The notes below the pieces were generated by a model. It worked only from the letters and a program-made list of their open reading frames with translations. It had not been told where the DNA came from and made no database searches. Shown one piece after another: positions 1-6,545 of a stretch of 13,446 bases of DNA. Source of the stretch: an uncultured Oscillospiraceae bacterium (GTDB taxonomy: Bacteria; Bacillota; Clostridia; Oscillospirales; Oscillospiraceae). The translations under genes and the position numbers were made by a program. The DNA is taken from the NCBI GenBank assembly GCA_900756495.1, contig CAAEKI010000296.1:1-13446 (forward strand), read 5' to 3'. Each line of letters opens with the position of its first letter. Position 1 is the stretch's first letter.

Positions 1-18
1 CCCCAGGATCTGGAGTGA
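1..18 (+). CDS. Possible 3' end of an upstream gene (5 codons plus stop)
   Basis: Frame 1 reads P-Q-D-L-E followed by TGA at 16-18, and a strong intrinsic terminator begins 18 bases later, which is how a transcription unit normally ends. The body of the gene is outside the window, so nothing can be said about its product. Another reading is that this is simply non-coding sequence. Confidence 0.3.
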   Translation, partial: PQDLE

Positions 19-36
19 GCCATCCAAACGGAGGGG

Positions 37-72
37 GTCCGGGCGGCGGTGCCGCCCGGACTTTTTTCTTTT
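37..72 (+). terminator. Strong intrinsic terminator of the upstream unit
   Basis: An 11-bp perfect GC-rich stem (37-47 paired with 51-61) with a three-base loop (GGT) is followed directly by TTTTTTCTTTT (62-72). It lies upstream of the promoter at 90-118 and therefore separates the metal exporter from the unit before it. Confidence 0.88.
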
Positions 73-89
73 CGCCCTACCGTCGGGCC

Positions 90-118
90 TTGACGCTTCG
101 GGCCAGCCGTGGGATAAT
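90..118 (+). promoter_or_regulatory. Sigma-A-type promoter of the metal exporter gene
   Basis: The -35 box is TTGACG (90-95), the spacer is 17 bases and the -10 box is GATAAT (113-118); each differs from consensus by one base. The predicted start near 125 leaves a leader of about 135 bases before the ATG at 262. The octamer CCGTGGGA at 107-114 overlaps the spacer and -10 and recurs at 140-147, so it may be a repressor site. Confidence 0.7.
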
Positions 119-124
119 ATCCAA

Positions 125-261
125 AAGCGGTTTCTTCTTCCGTGGGACCGATATGATTCTCTCCGCATCCCATTCGGGGTGCGGTCAGTTTTCCTGTGCT
201 GCAGAACGCTGCCCGCCTATCGGCGGCAAGCGGTCGAATCTTTCCTCTGGAGGAATTCTTT
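125..261 (+). promoter_or_regulatory. Structured 5' leader of the exporter mRNA
   Basis: The leader can fold a 9-bp hairpin with an ATTC loop (163-171 with 176-184), followed by TCAGTTTT, a weak terminator-like arrangement. A second GC-rich hairpin (210-217 with 222-228, one bulged C) follows. The ribosome binding site GGAGGA (249-254) is 7 bases before the start codon. Exporters of this family are sometimes controlled by metal-binding leader RNAs, but I could not match this one to the conserved parts of the NiCo or Mn riboswitches as I remember them. Function is unknown. Confidence 0.35.
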
Positions 262-1428
262 ATGACCGACCTGCTGGTAAAGCTCTTCCTCAAAAACGCG
301 GATGACGTGAAGAATCCGGCAGTACGTGAGAAATATGGCCTGCTCTCCGGAGTGGTGGGAATCGTGCTGAATCTGCTGCTGTCGGCGGGCAAGCTGCTGG
401 CCGGGGTGGCTACCTCCTCCATCTCCATTACGGCTGACGCGCTCAACAACCTGACCGACGCGGGTTCCTCCGTGGTAACCCTGGTAGGCTTCCGCCTGGC
501 CGGACAGAAAGCCGACGACGACCATCCCTTCGGTCACGGCAGAATGGAATACCTGGCGGGCCTGCTGGTCTCGCTGATTATCCTGCTGGTGGGACTGGAG
601 CTGGGAAAGACCTCCATTGAAAAGATCATCCACCCGGAGGAAGTATCCTTCTCCGGAGCGTCGATGGTCATACTGGCTGTCTCCATATGTGTAAAATTCT
701 GGATGTCCCTATTTAATCGGAAGCTATCACGGCGCATTGATTCCGCGGCCATGGCAGCCACCGCTACCGACTCTCTCTCTGATGTGATAGCCACCTCTGC
801 CGTACTGCTGGGTGCCCTCATCGGCCGTTTCACCGGTCTGCATATCGACGGTTGGGTCGGGGTTATCGTGGCTGTCTTTATCCTGCGGGCCGGCTGGGGT
901 GCCGCCAAGGATACGCTCAATCCGCTGTTGGGGCAGAGCCCCGATCCGGATCTGGTTCAGGAAATCCGCCAAACCATCCTGGTCCATCCCCAGGTGATCG
1001 GCATTCATGATCTCATCATTCATGACTACGGCCCCGGCCGCTCTATGATGTCCCTGCACGCCGAAGTTCCGGTAAACGCAGATATTATGGAAACCCATGA
1101 CGTAATCGACGCTATTGAGAGGGAGCTGAAGGCGAAATTCGGTATAGAAACCTCCATCCATATGGATCCCATCGTCACCGACGACGAACGTGTCAACCGT
1201 CTTCATCACCAGGTAGCCGAGCTGGTACGTGGGATTGATCCCAAGATGACCATTCATGACTTTCGTATCACCGCAGGCCCCCACCATACCAACCTGATTT
1301 TTGACGTGGTGGTCCCCCACTGCTGTTCCCTCACCGACGACGAGGTGCGGGGTGCGATTGCCCGAGCCGTGAAGGAATTGGATAAGAGCTACTATACCGT
1401 CATACAGGTCGATCGCTCCTATGTTTAG
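262..1428 (+). CDS. Cation diffusion facilitator (CDF) family divalent metal exporter
   Basis: The 388-aa product is an inner-membrane antiporter that expels a divalent metal ion in exchange for protons. The start at 262 is chosen over an in-frame ATG at 196 because GGAGGA sits 7 bases upstream and the family alignment begins here. The transmembrane part covers about residues 25-215. The TM2 site reads N62xxxD66 and the TM5 site D170xxxD174. The family signature with H88-P-F-G-H92-G lies after TM2. The C-terminal cytoplasmic part (about 215-388) appears to hold two ferredoxin-like CDF dimerisation repeats, longer than the usual single one. An N-D/D-D transport site, rather than H-D/H-D, points away from zinc and towards manganese or iron, as I recall for MntE-like proteins. 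The stop codon lies inside the terminal repeat of the element at 1426-1590. CDF membership is secure; the metal is inferred. Confidence 0.93.
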   Translation: MTDLLVKLFLKNADDVKNPAVREKYGLLSGVVGIVLNLLLSAGKLLAGVATSSISITADALNNLTDAGSSVVTLVGFRLAGQKADDDHPFGHGRMEYLAGLLVSLIILLVGLELGKTSIEKIIHPEEVSFSGASMVILAVSICVKFWMSLFNRKLSRRIDSAAMAATATDSLSDVIATSAVLLGALIGRFTGLHIDGWVGVIVAVFILRAGWGAAKDTLNPLLGQSPDPDLVQEIRQTILVHPQVIGIHDLIIHDYGPGRSMMSLHAEVPVNADIMETHDVIDAIERELKAKFGIETSIHMDPIVTDDERVNRLHHQVAELVRGIDPKMTIHDFRITAGPHHTNLIFDVVVPHCCSLTDDEVRGAIARAVKELDKSYYTVIQVDRSYV

Positions 1429-1590
1429 GCCTTGTTTGAACATTGGCGGGATGACCAACGGCGAGAGATTCTTCCGCCAGACAAGGCAAAAATTCGCAGG
1501 AATATGTTGTGTATTTCAAGAATTTTTTACACTGTATGGCGGAAATAGATCCGCCGTTTGGGCGTTTTGACTTTTTTCATACAAGGCCTA
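1426..1590. mobile_element. MITE-like foldback element with terminal inverted repeats
   Basis: The ends match as inverted repeats over 15 bases with one mismatch (1426-1440 and 1576-1590; the outer ten, TAGGCCTTGT / ACAAGGCCTA, are perfect). Inner inverted pairs occur in order: AACGGCG 1457-1463 with CGCCGTT 1552-1558, TTCCGCCA 1472-1479 with TGGCGGAA 1537-1544, and AAAAATTC 1488-1495 with GAATTTTT 1520-1527. The whole unit is therefore one long imperfect palindrome. The outermost TA on each side could be a target duplication, as in IS630/Tc1-type insertion. It has no coding capacity. Its RNA hairpin may act as the exporter's terminator. Alternatively it is a REP-like palindromic unit. Confidence 0.6.
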
Positions 1591-1597
1591 GCTTAAA

Positions 1598-1640
1598 TTT
1601 ACAGAAAATTCACCTCAACCCGACCCCATGCGGATATAAT
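1598..1640 (+). promoter_or_regulatory. Promoter region of the two-component operon
   Basis: A perfect -10 box TATAAT lies at 1635-1640, with no good -35 at 17 bases. Upstream are two similar hexamers, TTTACA (1598-1603) and TTCACC (1609-1614), 11 bases apart on the same face. This is the geometry of OmpR/PhoB-type regulator half-sites, so the promoter may be activated, perhaps by its own product. The ribosome binding site GAGGAAAGG follows at 1663-1671. Confidence 0.5.
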
Positions 1641-1682
1641 GAGACCAAAATACTCACTTTCTGAGGAAAGGACGATGCTCCC

Positions 1683-2378
1683 ATGGCCAAAAAAGTGCTG
1701 ATAGTGGAGGACGACAGCAACATTGCCGAGCTATTGAATCTGTATCTGGAAAAAGAGGGCTTTGACCCCCAGGTAGCCTCTGACGGAGGCAAAGGCGTAG
1801 AACGCTTCCGCTCCTTTCATCCCGATTTGGTACTGCTGGATATCATGCTGCCGGTCATGGACGGCTGGTCGGTGCTCAAAAAAATCCGGGAGACCGATAA
1901 AACACCTGTTATTATGCTCACGGCCAAAGGGGAGTTGAGCGACAAGGTGCAGGGACTGGAGGGGGGCGCCGACGACTACATCGTCAAGCCCTTTGAAATG
2001 AAAGAGGTCCTGGCCCGCATTCACGCTGTTCTCCGCCGCTTTGGCGGGGATGAGGAGGGAAACGGCGGCGAAAAAAAGCTCTCCTTTGACAAGCTGGTGA
2101 TTAATCTGGACTCCTATGAGCTGATCGTGGACGGCAAGCGCATCGATACTCCCCCAAAGGAGCTGGAGCTTCTCTACCACTTGGCGGCCTCCCCAAACCG
2201 GGTTTTCACCCGCAACCAGCTTCTGGACGAGGTGTGGGGCTTTGATTACTTCGGAGACTCCCGGACGGTGGATGTCCATATCAAGCGTCTGCGTGAGAAG
2301 CTAGAAGGGGTTTCCGATCAGTGGTCCCTCAAGACGGTGTGGGGCGTGGGCTACAAGTTTGAAGTGGTGGCCCAGTGA
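1683..2378 (+). CDS. OmpR/PhoB-family response regulator
   Basis: The 231-aa product is a cytoplasmic transcription factor activated by phosphorylation from the adjacent kinase. The receiver domain (about 4-115) shows acidic residues E9, D10 and D11, the phospho-acceptor D53 in LLDIMLP, T80 and K102. A charged linker (about 119-134) leads to a winged-helix DNA-binding domain (about 135-228), which carries the typical R-T-V-D-V-H-I-K-R-L-R recognition segment. The length is normal for the family. The start is the ATG after GAGGAAAGG; an ATG at 1675 is out of frame. The kinase gene overlaps the end by 4 bases, so the two are translationally coupled. Specific stimulus and targets are not visible; the following HtrA-type protease suggests envelope stress. 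Confidence 0.95.
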   Translation: MAKKVLIVEDDSNIAELLNLYLEKEGFDPQVASDGGKGVERFRSFHPDLVLLDIMLPVMDGWSVLKKIRETDKTPVIMLTAKGELSDKVQGLEGGADDYIVKPFEMKEVLARIHAVLRRFGGDEEGNGGEKKLSFDKLVINLDSYELIVDGKRIDTPPKELELLYHLAASPNRVFTRNQLLDEVWGFDYFGDSRTVDVHIKRLREKLEGVSDQWSLKTVWGVGYKFEVVAQ

Positions 2379-3814
2379 ACAGCCTATACCGGCGCCAATT
2401 TACCATGATGGCGGCTTTGATTGTGCTCTCCTTCGCCCTTCTAGGCGCCACCTTCATAGGCTTGAGCTACCGCTATACCGTCACAGAGAAGCGGGAGTCC
2501 ATGGAGCGCAATGCCGACTATATTGCCAACTTCACGGGGCTCATGCAGGCCAGCGGCACAGCTTTGGGAGATAAAAGCTATCAGTCCTATGTGGCCTCCA
2601 TCGCCATGATCTCTGACGCCTATGTCGTGGTCACCCAGAACGATGGGCAGGTGGTATTCTCCGCCGACGGTGAACGCCAGGAGGTCAACGCTCTGGCCGG
2701 CTATCTCCCTCAGGATGTGATAAACGCTGTCAATTCCTCCGGGGATTACGCGGGAATGACCACCCTGGGAGGCCTGTTTTCTGAAAAGCGCTTTGTAGCG
2801 GGTACTCCGATTCTCCTCACCAACGCCTTTACCAGAGAGCCTGTTCAGCTTGGTCTGGTATTTGTGGCAGCCGAAACTTCCAGCATTACCGGCCTGTGGC
2901 GGGCTTTCACCTCTATCTTTTTCTTTACCGCTGTGGTGGTGCTGTGTATCGCTTTTATTGCCAGCTCGGTGACCTCTCTGCGCCAGACCAAGCCCCTCAA
3001 TGAGATTGCGGAGGCAGCCCGCAAATTCGGTCACGGGGAGTTGGACGTGCGGGTCCGCGGCTATGAGAACCGCCGGGATGAGGTTGGAGAACTGGCCGAG
3101 GCCTTTAACGCTATGGCCGACTCGCTGGCCAAAAGTGAAGCCCGTCGAAGTGAATTCGTTGCGAACATTTCCCACGAGCTCAAGACCCCGATGACTACCA
3201 TCGCCGGCTTTGCCGACGGCATTCTGGACGGCACCATTCCCCCGGACAAGGAGGCCGGCGCTCTGAAAACCATCTCGGCAGAGACCAGACGCCTCTCCCG
3301 GCTGGTGCGGCGGATGCTGGATCTCTCCCGCCTCCAGTCTACAGAGAATGTCACCGCTCAGGAGCAGTTCGATGTGTCCGAGGTTCTGCTCCGGGTATTG
3401 GTAAGCCTGGAGGGTAAAATCAACGCCCGCCACTTGGATGTGGATACCCAGCTTCCTGATGGTCCTGTCATGGTCTGGGGAGATCCGGACGCCATCACCC
3501 AGGTGTGTTACAACCTGCTGGACAACGCCATCAAATTCTCTACGGAAGGTACGGCCCTCGGCATTGGTATCGCCGCCAAGAGTGGAAAAGCCCAAGTGTC
3601 CATCCGCAACCACGGCGAGACCATCGCTCCCCAGGAGCTCCCGCTTCTCTTCGACCGTTTTCATAAAACTGACCGCTCCCGCAGTGTGGACCGGGAGGGC
3701 GTGGGACTGGGTCTCTATATCGTAAAGACTATCCTGGACAACCACAAGGAGAATATTTCCGTCACCAGCGAAAACGGCGTAACGGAGTTTACGTTTACCC
3801 TGACCCTGGCATAG
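2375..3814 (+). CDS. Membrane sensor histidine kinase, partner of the upstream regulator
   Basis: The 479-aa product starts with GTG within the GTGA overlap of the regulator's stop. The order is TM1 (about 11-32), an extracytoplasmic sensor region (about 33-173), TM2 (about 177-199), HAMP (about 200-253), and HisKA with the phospho-acceptor H267 in the motif SHELKTP. The ATPase domain follows, with N box N380xxxN384, F box FDRFHKTDRS and G2 box GVGLGL (442-447). The G1 box is unusual: where D-x-G-x-G is expected, the sequence reads N412-H-G-E-T, so the nucleotide-contacting Asp is an Asn and the second Gly is a Thr. Related clostridial kinases often have similar degenerate G1 boxes, so activity is still likely. 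It pairs with the regulator at 1683. The sensed signal is unknown. Confidence 0.93.
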   Translation: MNSLYRRQFTMMAALIVLSFALLGATFIGLSYRYTVTEKRESMERNADYIANFTGLMQASGTALGDKSYQSYVASIAMISDAYVVVTQNDGQVVFSADGERQEVNALAGYLPQDVINAVNSSGDYAGMTTLGGLFSEKRFVAGTPILLTNAFTREPVQLGLVFVAAETSSITGLWRAFTSIFFFTAVVVLCIAFIASSVTSLRQTKPLNEIAEAARKFGHGELDVRVRGYENRRDEVGELAEAFNAMADSLAKSEARRSEFVANISHELKTPMTTIAGFADGILDGTIPPDKEAGALKTISAETRRLSRLVRRMLDLSRLQSTENVTAQEQFDVSEVLLRVLVSLEGKINARHLDVDTQLPDGPVMVWGDPDAITQVCYNLLDNAIKFSTEGTALGIGIAAKSGKAQVSIRNHGETIAPQELPLLFDRFHKTDRSRSVDREGVGLGLYIVKTILDNHKENISVTSENGVTEFTFTLTLA

Positions 3815-3869
3815 CCGTTCTGCGCAGCAAAAGGGCCGCCGGACAGTTTTATAATCCTCCCTGAAAGAG

Positions 3870-5126
3870 GTGAGCTTCATCCAACGCAGCTATTATTACG
3901 ATCATTGGACGACACAGAAGCCATACGAGCCGTCCCTGCCCCCTGTCCGCAGGCGCAGGCGCCCCCGGGCCGGCCTCTTTTTCGTATGTGCTCTGATCTT
4001 GATCGGCATTTTTACTGCCCTGATCTTAATCACCGGGCAGTTTGTTGCCGCTGAATTACCCGACCTTCCGGGCATGCCCGGTCTTACCGATCTGCCCCAG
4101 TTTGGCGACGAGATCTTTCCCGGTTCGGACGCAGAGCCGGAACAGGAGCAGAGCCCCACTACGGTGGAGCGGGCCGAGACGGGAGATGGCACTACCCTGA
4201 CCATCACTCCCGCTCATGGTGATCCCCTGTCCTTCCAGGAGATCTACCGCCGCAACATTCCCTCCATTGTCAGCATCCGCGGTACCGGTTCGGCCGCCGT
4301 ATCCCTGGGTACCGGCGTCATTCTTTCCGATGATGGCTATATTATTACCAACGCCCATGTCATCGAGGGCTGTTTCCGGGTGGACATCCTCCTTCAGGAC
4401 GACAGCTCTTATCAGGCCCTGCTGGTAGGCATGGATAGTGAGAATGACTTGGCCGTCCTGAAGATCGAGGCTCAGGATCTGACTCCGGCCCAGTTTGGGG
4501 ACCCCGATCTGCTGGAAGTGGGAGATACCGCGCTGGCCATTGGTAATCCCCTGGGCGAGGAACTGCGGGGTACCATGACAGACGGTATCATCTCGGCCAT
4601 CAACCGGGATGTGAATGTGGATGGGCGCAATATGGTTCTGATACAGACGACCGCCGCCCTTAATTCCGGCAACTCCGGCGGCGCTCTTATCAACGAGTAC
4701 GGCCAAGTGGTGGGCATCACCACGCTGAAAATGAGCTCCTATGCCGACACCATCGAGGGGCTCGGCTTTGCCATTCCAACCACGACCGTCAAGTCGGTCG
4801 TGGATCAGCTCATCGAGACCGGCTATATTCCTGGCCGCCCCACCATCGGCATCACTGTAAATACAATCCCCACCACCGTTGAAGACGGCACCCCCGGCCT
4901 TCAGGTAATAGAAGTAGAGCGCTCCAGTGATGCCTGGCACTCCGGGCTCAGAAGCGGCGACATTATTGTGGAGGCAAACGGCACCACGATTGCGTCTATG
5001 GCCGACCTAGAGGACGTCAAAGCCGGCCTTGAGGTCGGAGACACCATTTCCCTCCGAATCTTCCGTATGGACAGATATCAGGTCATAGAGGTCACACTGG
5101 TGGAACAGTATACCCTTGACAGCTGA
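3870..5126 (+). CDS. Membrane-anchored HtrA/DegP-like serine protease (S1C family)
   Basis: The 418-aa product is an extracytoplasmic protease/chaperone that removes misfolded exported proteins. A basic N-terminus (RRRRRPR, 27-33) precedes one transmembrane anchor (about 35-57), and an acidic, proline-rich linker follows (62-108). The trypsin-like domain shows the complete triad: H163 (TNAHV), D193 (NDLAVLKI) and S269 (GNSGGA). One PDZ domain covers about 326-412. Length and layout fit Bacillus HtrA-type proteins. The GTG start at 3870 is the only usual start in the open frame (a TAA lies at 3852-3854), but the ribosome-binding-like AAAGAGG touches it with no spacer. It lies 55 bases after the kinase gene and probably belongs to that operon or regulon. 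Confidence 0.92.
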   Translation: MSFIQRSYYYDHWTTQKPYEPSLPPVRRRRRPRAGLFFVCALILIGIFTALILITGQFVAAELPDLPGMPGLTDLPQFGDEIFPGSDAEPEQEQSPTTVERAETGDGTTLTITPAHGDPLSFQEIYRRNIPSIVSIRGTGSAAVSLGTGVILSDDGYIITNAHVIEGCFRVDILLQDDSSYQALLVGMDSENDLAVLKIEAQDLTPAQFGDPDLLEVGDTALAIGNPLGEELRGTMTDGIISAINRDVNVDGRNMVLIQTTAALNSGNSGGALINEYGQVVGITTLKMSSYADTIEGLGFAIPTTTVKSVVDQLIETGYIPGRPTIGITVNTIPTTVEDGTPGLQVIEVERSSDAWHSGLRSGDIIVEANGTTIASMADLEDVKAGLEVGDTISLRIFRMDRYQVIEVTLVEQYTLDS

Positions 5127-5157
5127 CAGCTCTCTACCGCCCAGCTTCCGCTGCACC

Positions 5158-5259
5158 GAAAAAAAGACGCCTCCGGATCCGGAGGCGTCCAAAAGGGGGA
5201 TGTGCGGGAGAATGGAATGAACGCAGAATGGAACGTAACCCGCATATTGGTTCAGCTGC
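5158..5259 (-). ncRNA. Candidate intergenic small RNA, about 100 nt
   Basis: On the minus strand a good promoter (5266-5294) is followed within about 100 bases by a canonical terminator (5159-5189), with no plausible gene between them. The RNA can form a 6-bp stem (TGCGGG with CCCGCA, plus-strand 5203-5208 with 5239-5244). Its roughly 30-nt loop carries two copies of TTCCATTCT, and a single-stranded C-rich stretch (CATCCCCCTTTT) follows before the terminator. Repeated, unpaired C/U-rich seeds are typical of Firmicute small RNAs that pair with ribosome binding sites, such as RoxS/RsaE. I do not recognise the family. A short leader peptide is less likely, because no ribosome binding site is evident. 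Confidence 0.5.
5159..5189 (-). terminator. Intrinsic terminator acting on the minus strand
   Basis: A perfect 24-bp palindrome at 5166-5189 gives a 10-bp stem with a GATC loop. On the minus strand it is followed by seven T (plus-strand A 5159-5165). On the plus strand the hairpin is followed by CAAAAGGGGG, so it is a poor terminator for the protease gene. The orientation is the main sign that a minus-strand transcript ends here. Confidence 0.75.
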
Positions 5260-5275
5260 AAGCATAGAATACTAT
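5247..5275 (+). promoter_or_regulatory. Putative promoter of the amidohydrolase gene
   Basis: TTGGTT (5247-5252), a 17-base spacer and TACTAT (5270-5275) form a moderate promoter about 50 bases before the start codon. It shares the AT-rich island 5245-5300 with the oppositely oriented small-RNA promoter, so the two may interfere. Confidence 0.4.
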
Positions 5276-5294
5276 ATTATCCAAAATTTGTCAA
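5266..5294 (-). promoter_or_regulatory. Promoter of the candidate small RNA
   Basis: On the minus strand there is a perfect -35 TTGACA (plus 5289-5294), a 17-base AT-rich spacer and a -10 TATTCT (plus 5266-5271). Transcription would start near 5257-5259. It overlaps the putative plus-strand promoter of the amidohydrolase gene. Confidence 0.55.
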
Positions 5295-5325
5295 CCAAAA
5301 CTTTTGTCGAAAGGCGCGATTGCCT

Positions 5326-6480
5326 ATGATCATTCAAAATGGCGTGGTACATCCGATGGACGGTCCGGTCATTGCCCGGGGATTTGTCCGGCTGGAGGGA
5401 GAGCGAATTACCTCAATCGGTCCTATGGAATCCCTGCCGCTCTCCGACGAGCCCTTCCTGGATGCCGCCGGAGGACATATTCTCCCCGGCTATGTGGATG
5501 CCCACTGCCATCTGGGTCTCTTTGGAAACGCTCTGGGATTTGAGGCCGACGACGGCAATGAGTCAACCGATCCCTGTACACCTCAGCTGCGGGCGCTGGA
5601 CGGTGTAAATCCTCTGGATCGCTGCTTTGAGGAGGCCCGTGCCGGGGGCGTGACCACTGTCTTTACCGGCCCTGGCAGCGCCAATCCAATCGCCGGACAG
5701 TTCTTGGCAATGAAGACCGCGGGATCTGTCGTAGACAAGATGCTGCTTAAAGCTCCGGCCGCGATGAAATTTGCTCTGGGCGAAAATCCCAAGTCTGTCT
5801 ATAATGAGCGCAAGGAGACTCCCATCACTCGCATGGCCACTGCCGCCATCATTCGGGAAAATCTCTCCAAGGCGTTGGAATACCGGGATAAGCAATCCAA
5901 AGCGGCGGAAGATGCCGATGCAGATATGCCGGACCTGGATGCCAAGCTAGACGCCCTCCAGGCTGTGGTGGGAGGGACACTGTCCGCCCATTTTCATGCC
6001 CACCGCGCCGATGATATCGTCACCGCTGTACGGATTGCCCGGGAGTTTGGACTGAAGCTGGTGGTCGTCCACGGCACCGAGGGACACCTCATCGCTGATT
6101 ATCTGGCCCAGGAGCGCGTGCCCGTCATTACCGGTCCCTGCCTTGGAGACCGCTCCAAGCCCGAACTGGCCAACATGACGCTGGAAAATCCCGTGCTGCT
6201 CCAAAAGGCCGGCGTCAAAATTGCCATCTGCACCGATCACCCGGAAATCCCTATCCAGTACCTCCCTCTCTGTGCCGCGATGGCAGTGCGGGCCGGGATG
6301 GACGAGGAGGATGCTCTGTTGGCCATCACGCTCAATGCCGCCCAGATCTGCGGCGTGGATCGCCGGGTGGGCTCCCTGACCCCCGGTAAGGATGCCGACA
6401 TCATTGTCTCCACTGGCCACCCCCTGGACTGGAAAAACCGCATCTCCGCCGTCTTTATCGACGGGAAGCGGGTTCGGTAA
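5326..6480 (+). CDS. Metal-dependent amidohydrolase of unknown substrate
   Basis: The 384-aa product belongs to the amidohydrolase superfamily, TIM-barrel enzymes that hydrolyse amide or related bonds with one or two bound metals. A small beta-sandwich formed by the N- and C-termini (about 1-50 and 345-384) flanks the barrel. Metal-site motifs are visible: H60-x-H62 (GYVDAHCH), a histidine cluster H222/H224/H226, H249 and H254 (HGTEGHL), and D304 in CTDHP. K148 in MKFALGENPK may be a ligand or substrate contact. The C-terminal signature G-S-L-T-P-G-K-D-A-D-I fits imidazolonepropionase- or isoaspartyl-dipeptidase-like members. The ATG at 5326 is preferred to an in-frame TTG at 5320, because AAAGG (5310-5314) is 11 bases upstream. 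It is monocistronic, and the actual substrate cannot be read from the sequence. Confidence 0.88.
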   Translation: MIIQNGVVHPMDGPVIARGFVRLEGERITSIGPMESLPLSDEPFLDAAGGHILPGYVDAHCHLGLFGNALGFEADDGNESTDPCTPQLRALDGVNPLDRCFEEARAGGVTTVFTGPGSANPIAGQFLAMKTAGSVVDKMLLKAPAAMKFALGENPKSVYNERKETPITRMATAAIIRENLSKALEYRDKQSKAAEDADADMPDLDAKLDALQAVVGGTLSAHFHAHRADDIVTAVRIAREFGLKLVVVHGTEGHLIADYLAQERVPVITGPCLGDRSKPELANMTLENPVLLQKAGVKIAICTDHPEIPIQYLPLCAAMAVRAGMDEEDALLAITLNAAQICGVDRRVGSLTPGKDADIIVSTGHPLDWKNRISAVFIDGKRVR

Positions 6481-6509
6481 CGTTACCTGCCGCCTTAAAA
6501 TATCTTCCT

Positions 6510-6536
6510 GCCCCCCTTGACAGGGGGGGCTTTTTT
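6510..6536 (+). terminator. Intrinsic terminator of the amidohydrolase gene
   Basis: GCCCCCC (6510-6516) pairs with GGGGGGC (6524-6530), followed by six T (6531-6536). The loop contains TTGACA, which also serves as the -35 of the next promoter. Confidence 0.88.
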
Positions 6537-6545
6537 GTATATACT
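6517..6545 (+). promoter_or_regulatory. Promoter of the GntR-ABC operon, embedded in the terminator
   Basis: A perfect -35 TTGACA (6517-6522), a spacer of exactly 17 bases and TATACT (6540-6545) form a near-consensus promoter. The -35 is the terminator loop, and the spacer holds the descending stem and T-tract. The start point should be near 6552, inside the dyad at 6536-6565. Confidence 0.8.

Noticed and set aside
125..261. NiCo or Mn (yybP-ykoY) riboswitch upstream of the metal exporter
   Set aside because: The conserved sequence blocks of these riboswitches, as far as I remember them, are not present; only generic hairpins are seen.
15..305. 96-codon plus-strand frame at the left end
   Set aside because: It runs through the terminator, promoter and leader and overlaps the exporter gene in another frame; low-complexity start and no ribosome binding site.
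2441..3880. A 479-codon minus-strand open frame antisense to the histidine kinase
   Set aside because: The kinase shows all its domains on the plus strand; the minus frame is a GC-rich shadow with no family features.
5007..5261. Minus-strand 84-codon frame over the protease end and intergenic region
   Set aside because: It crosses the strong minus-strand terminator and runs antisense into the PDZ domain of the protease; no ribosome binding site supports it.
5286..5313. Near-direct repeat TTTGTCAA / TTTGTCGA before the amidohydrolase gene
   Set aside because: Short and AT-biased, and the first copy is already explained as the -35 of the minus-strand promoter; too weak to call an operator.
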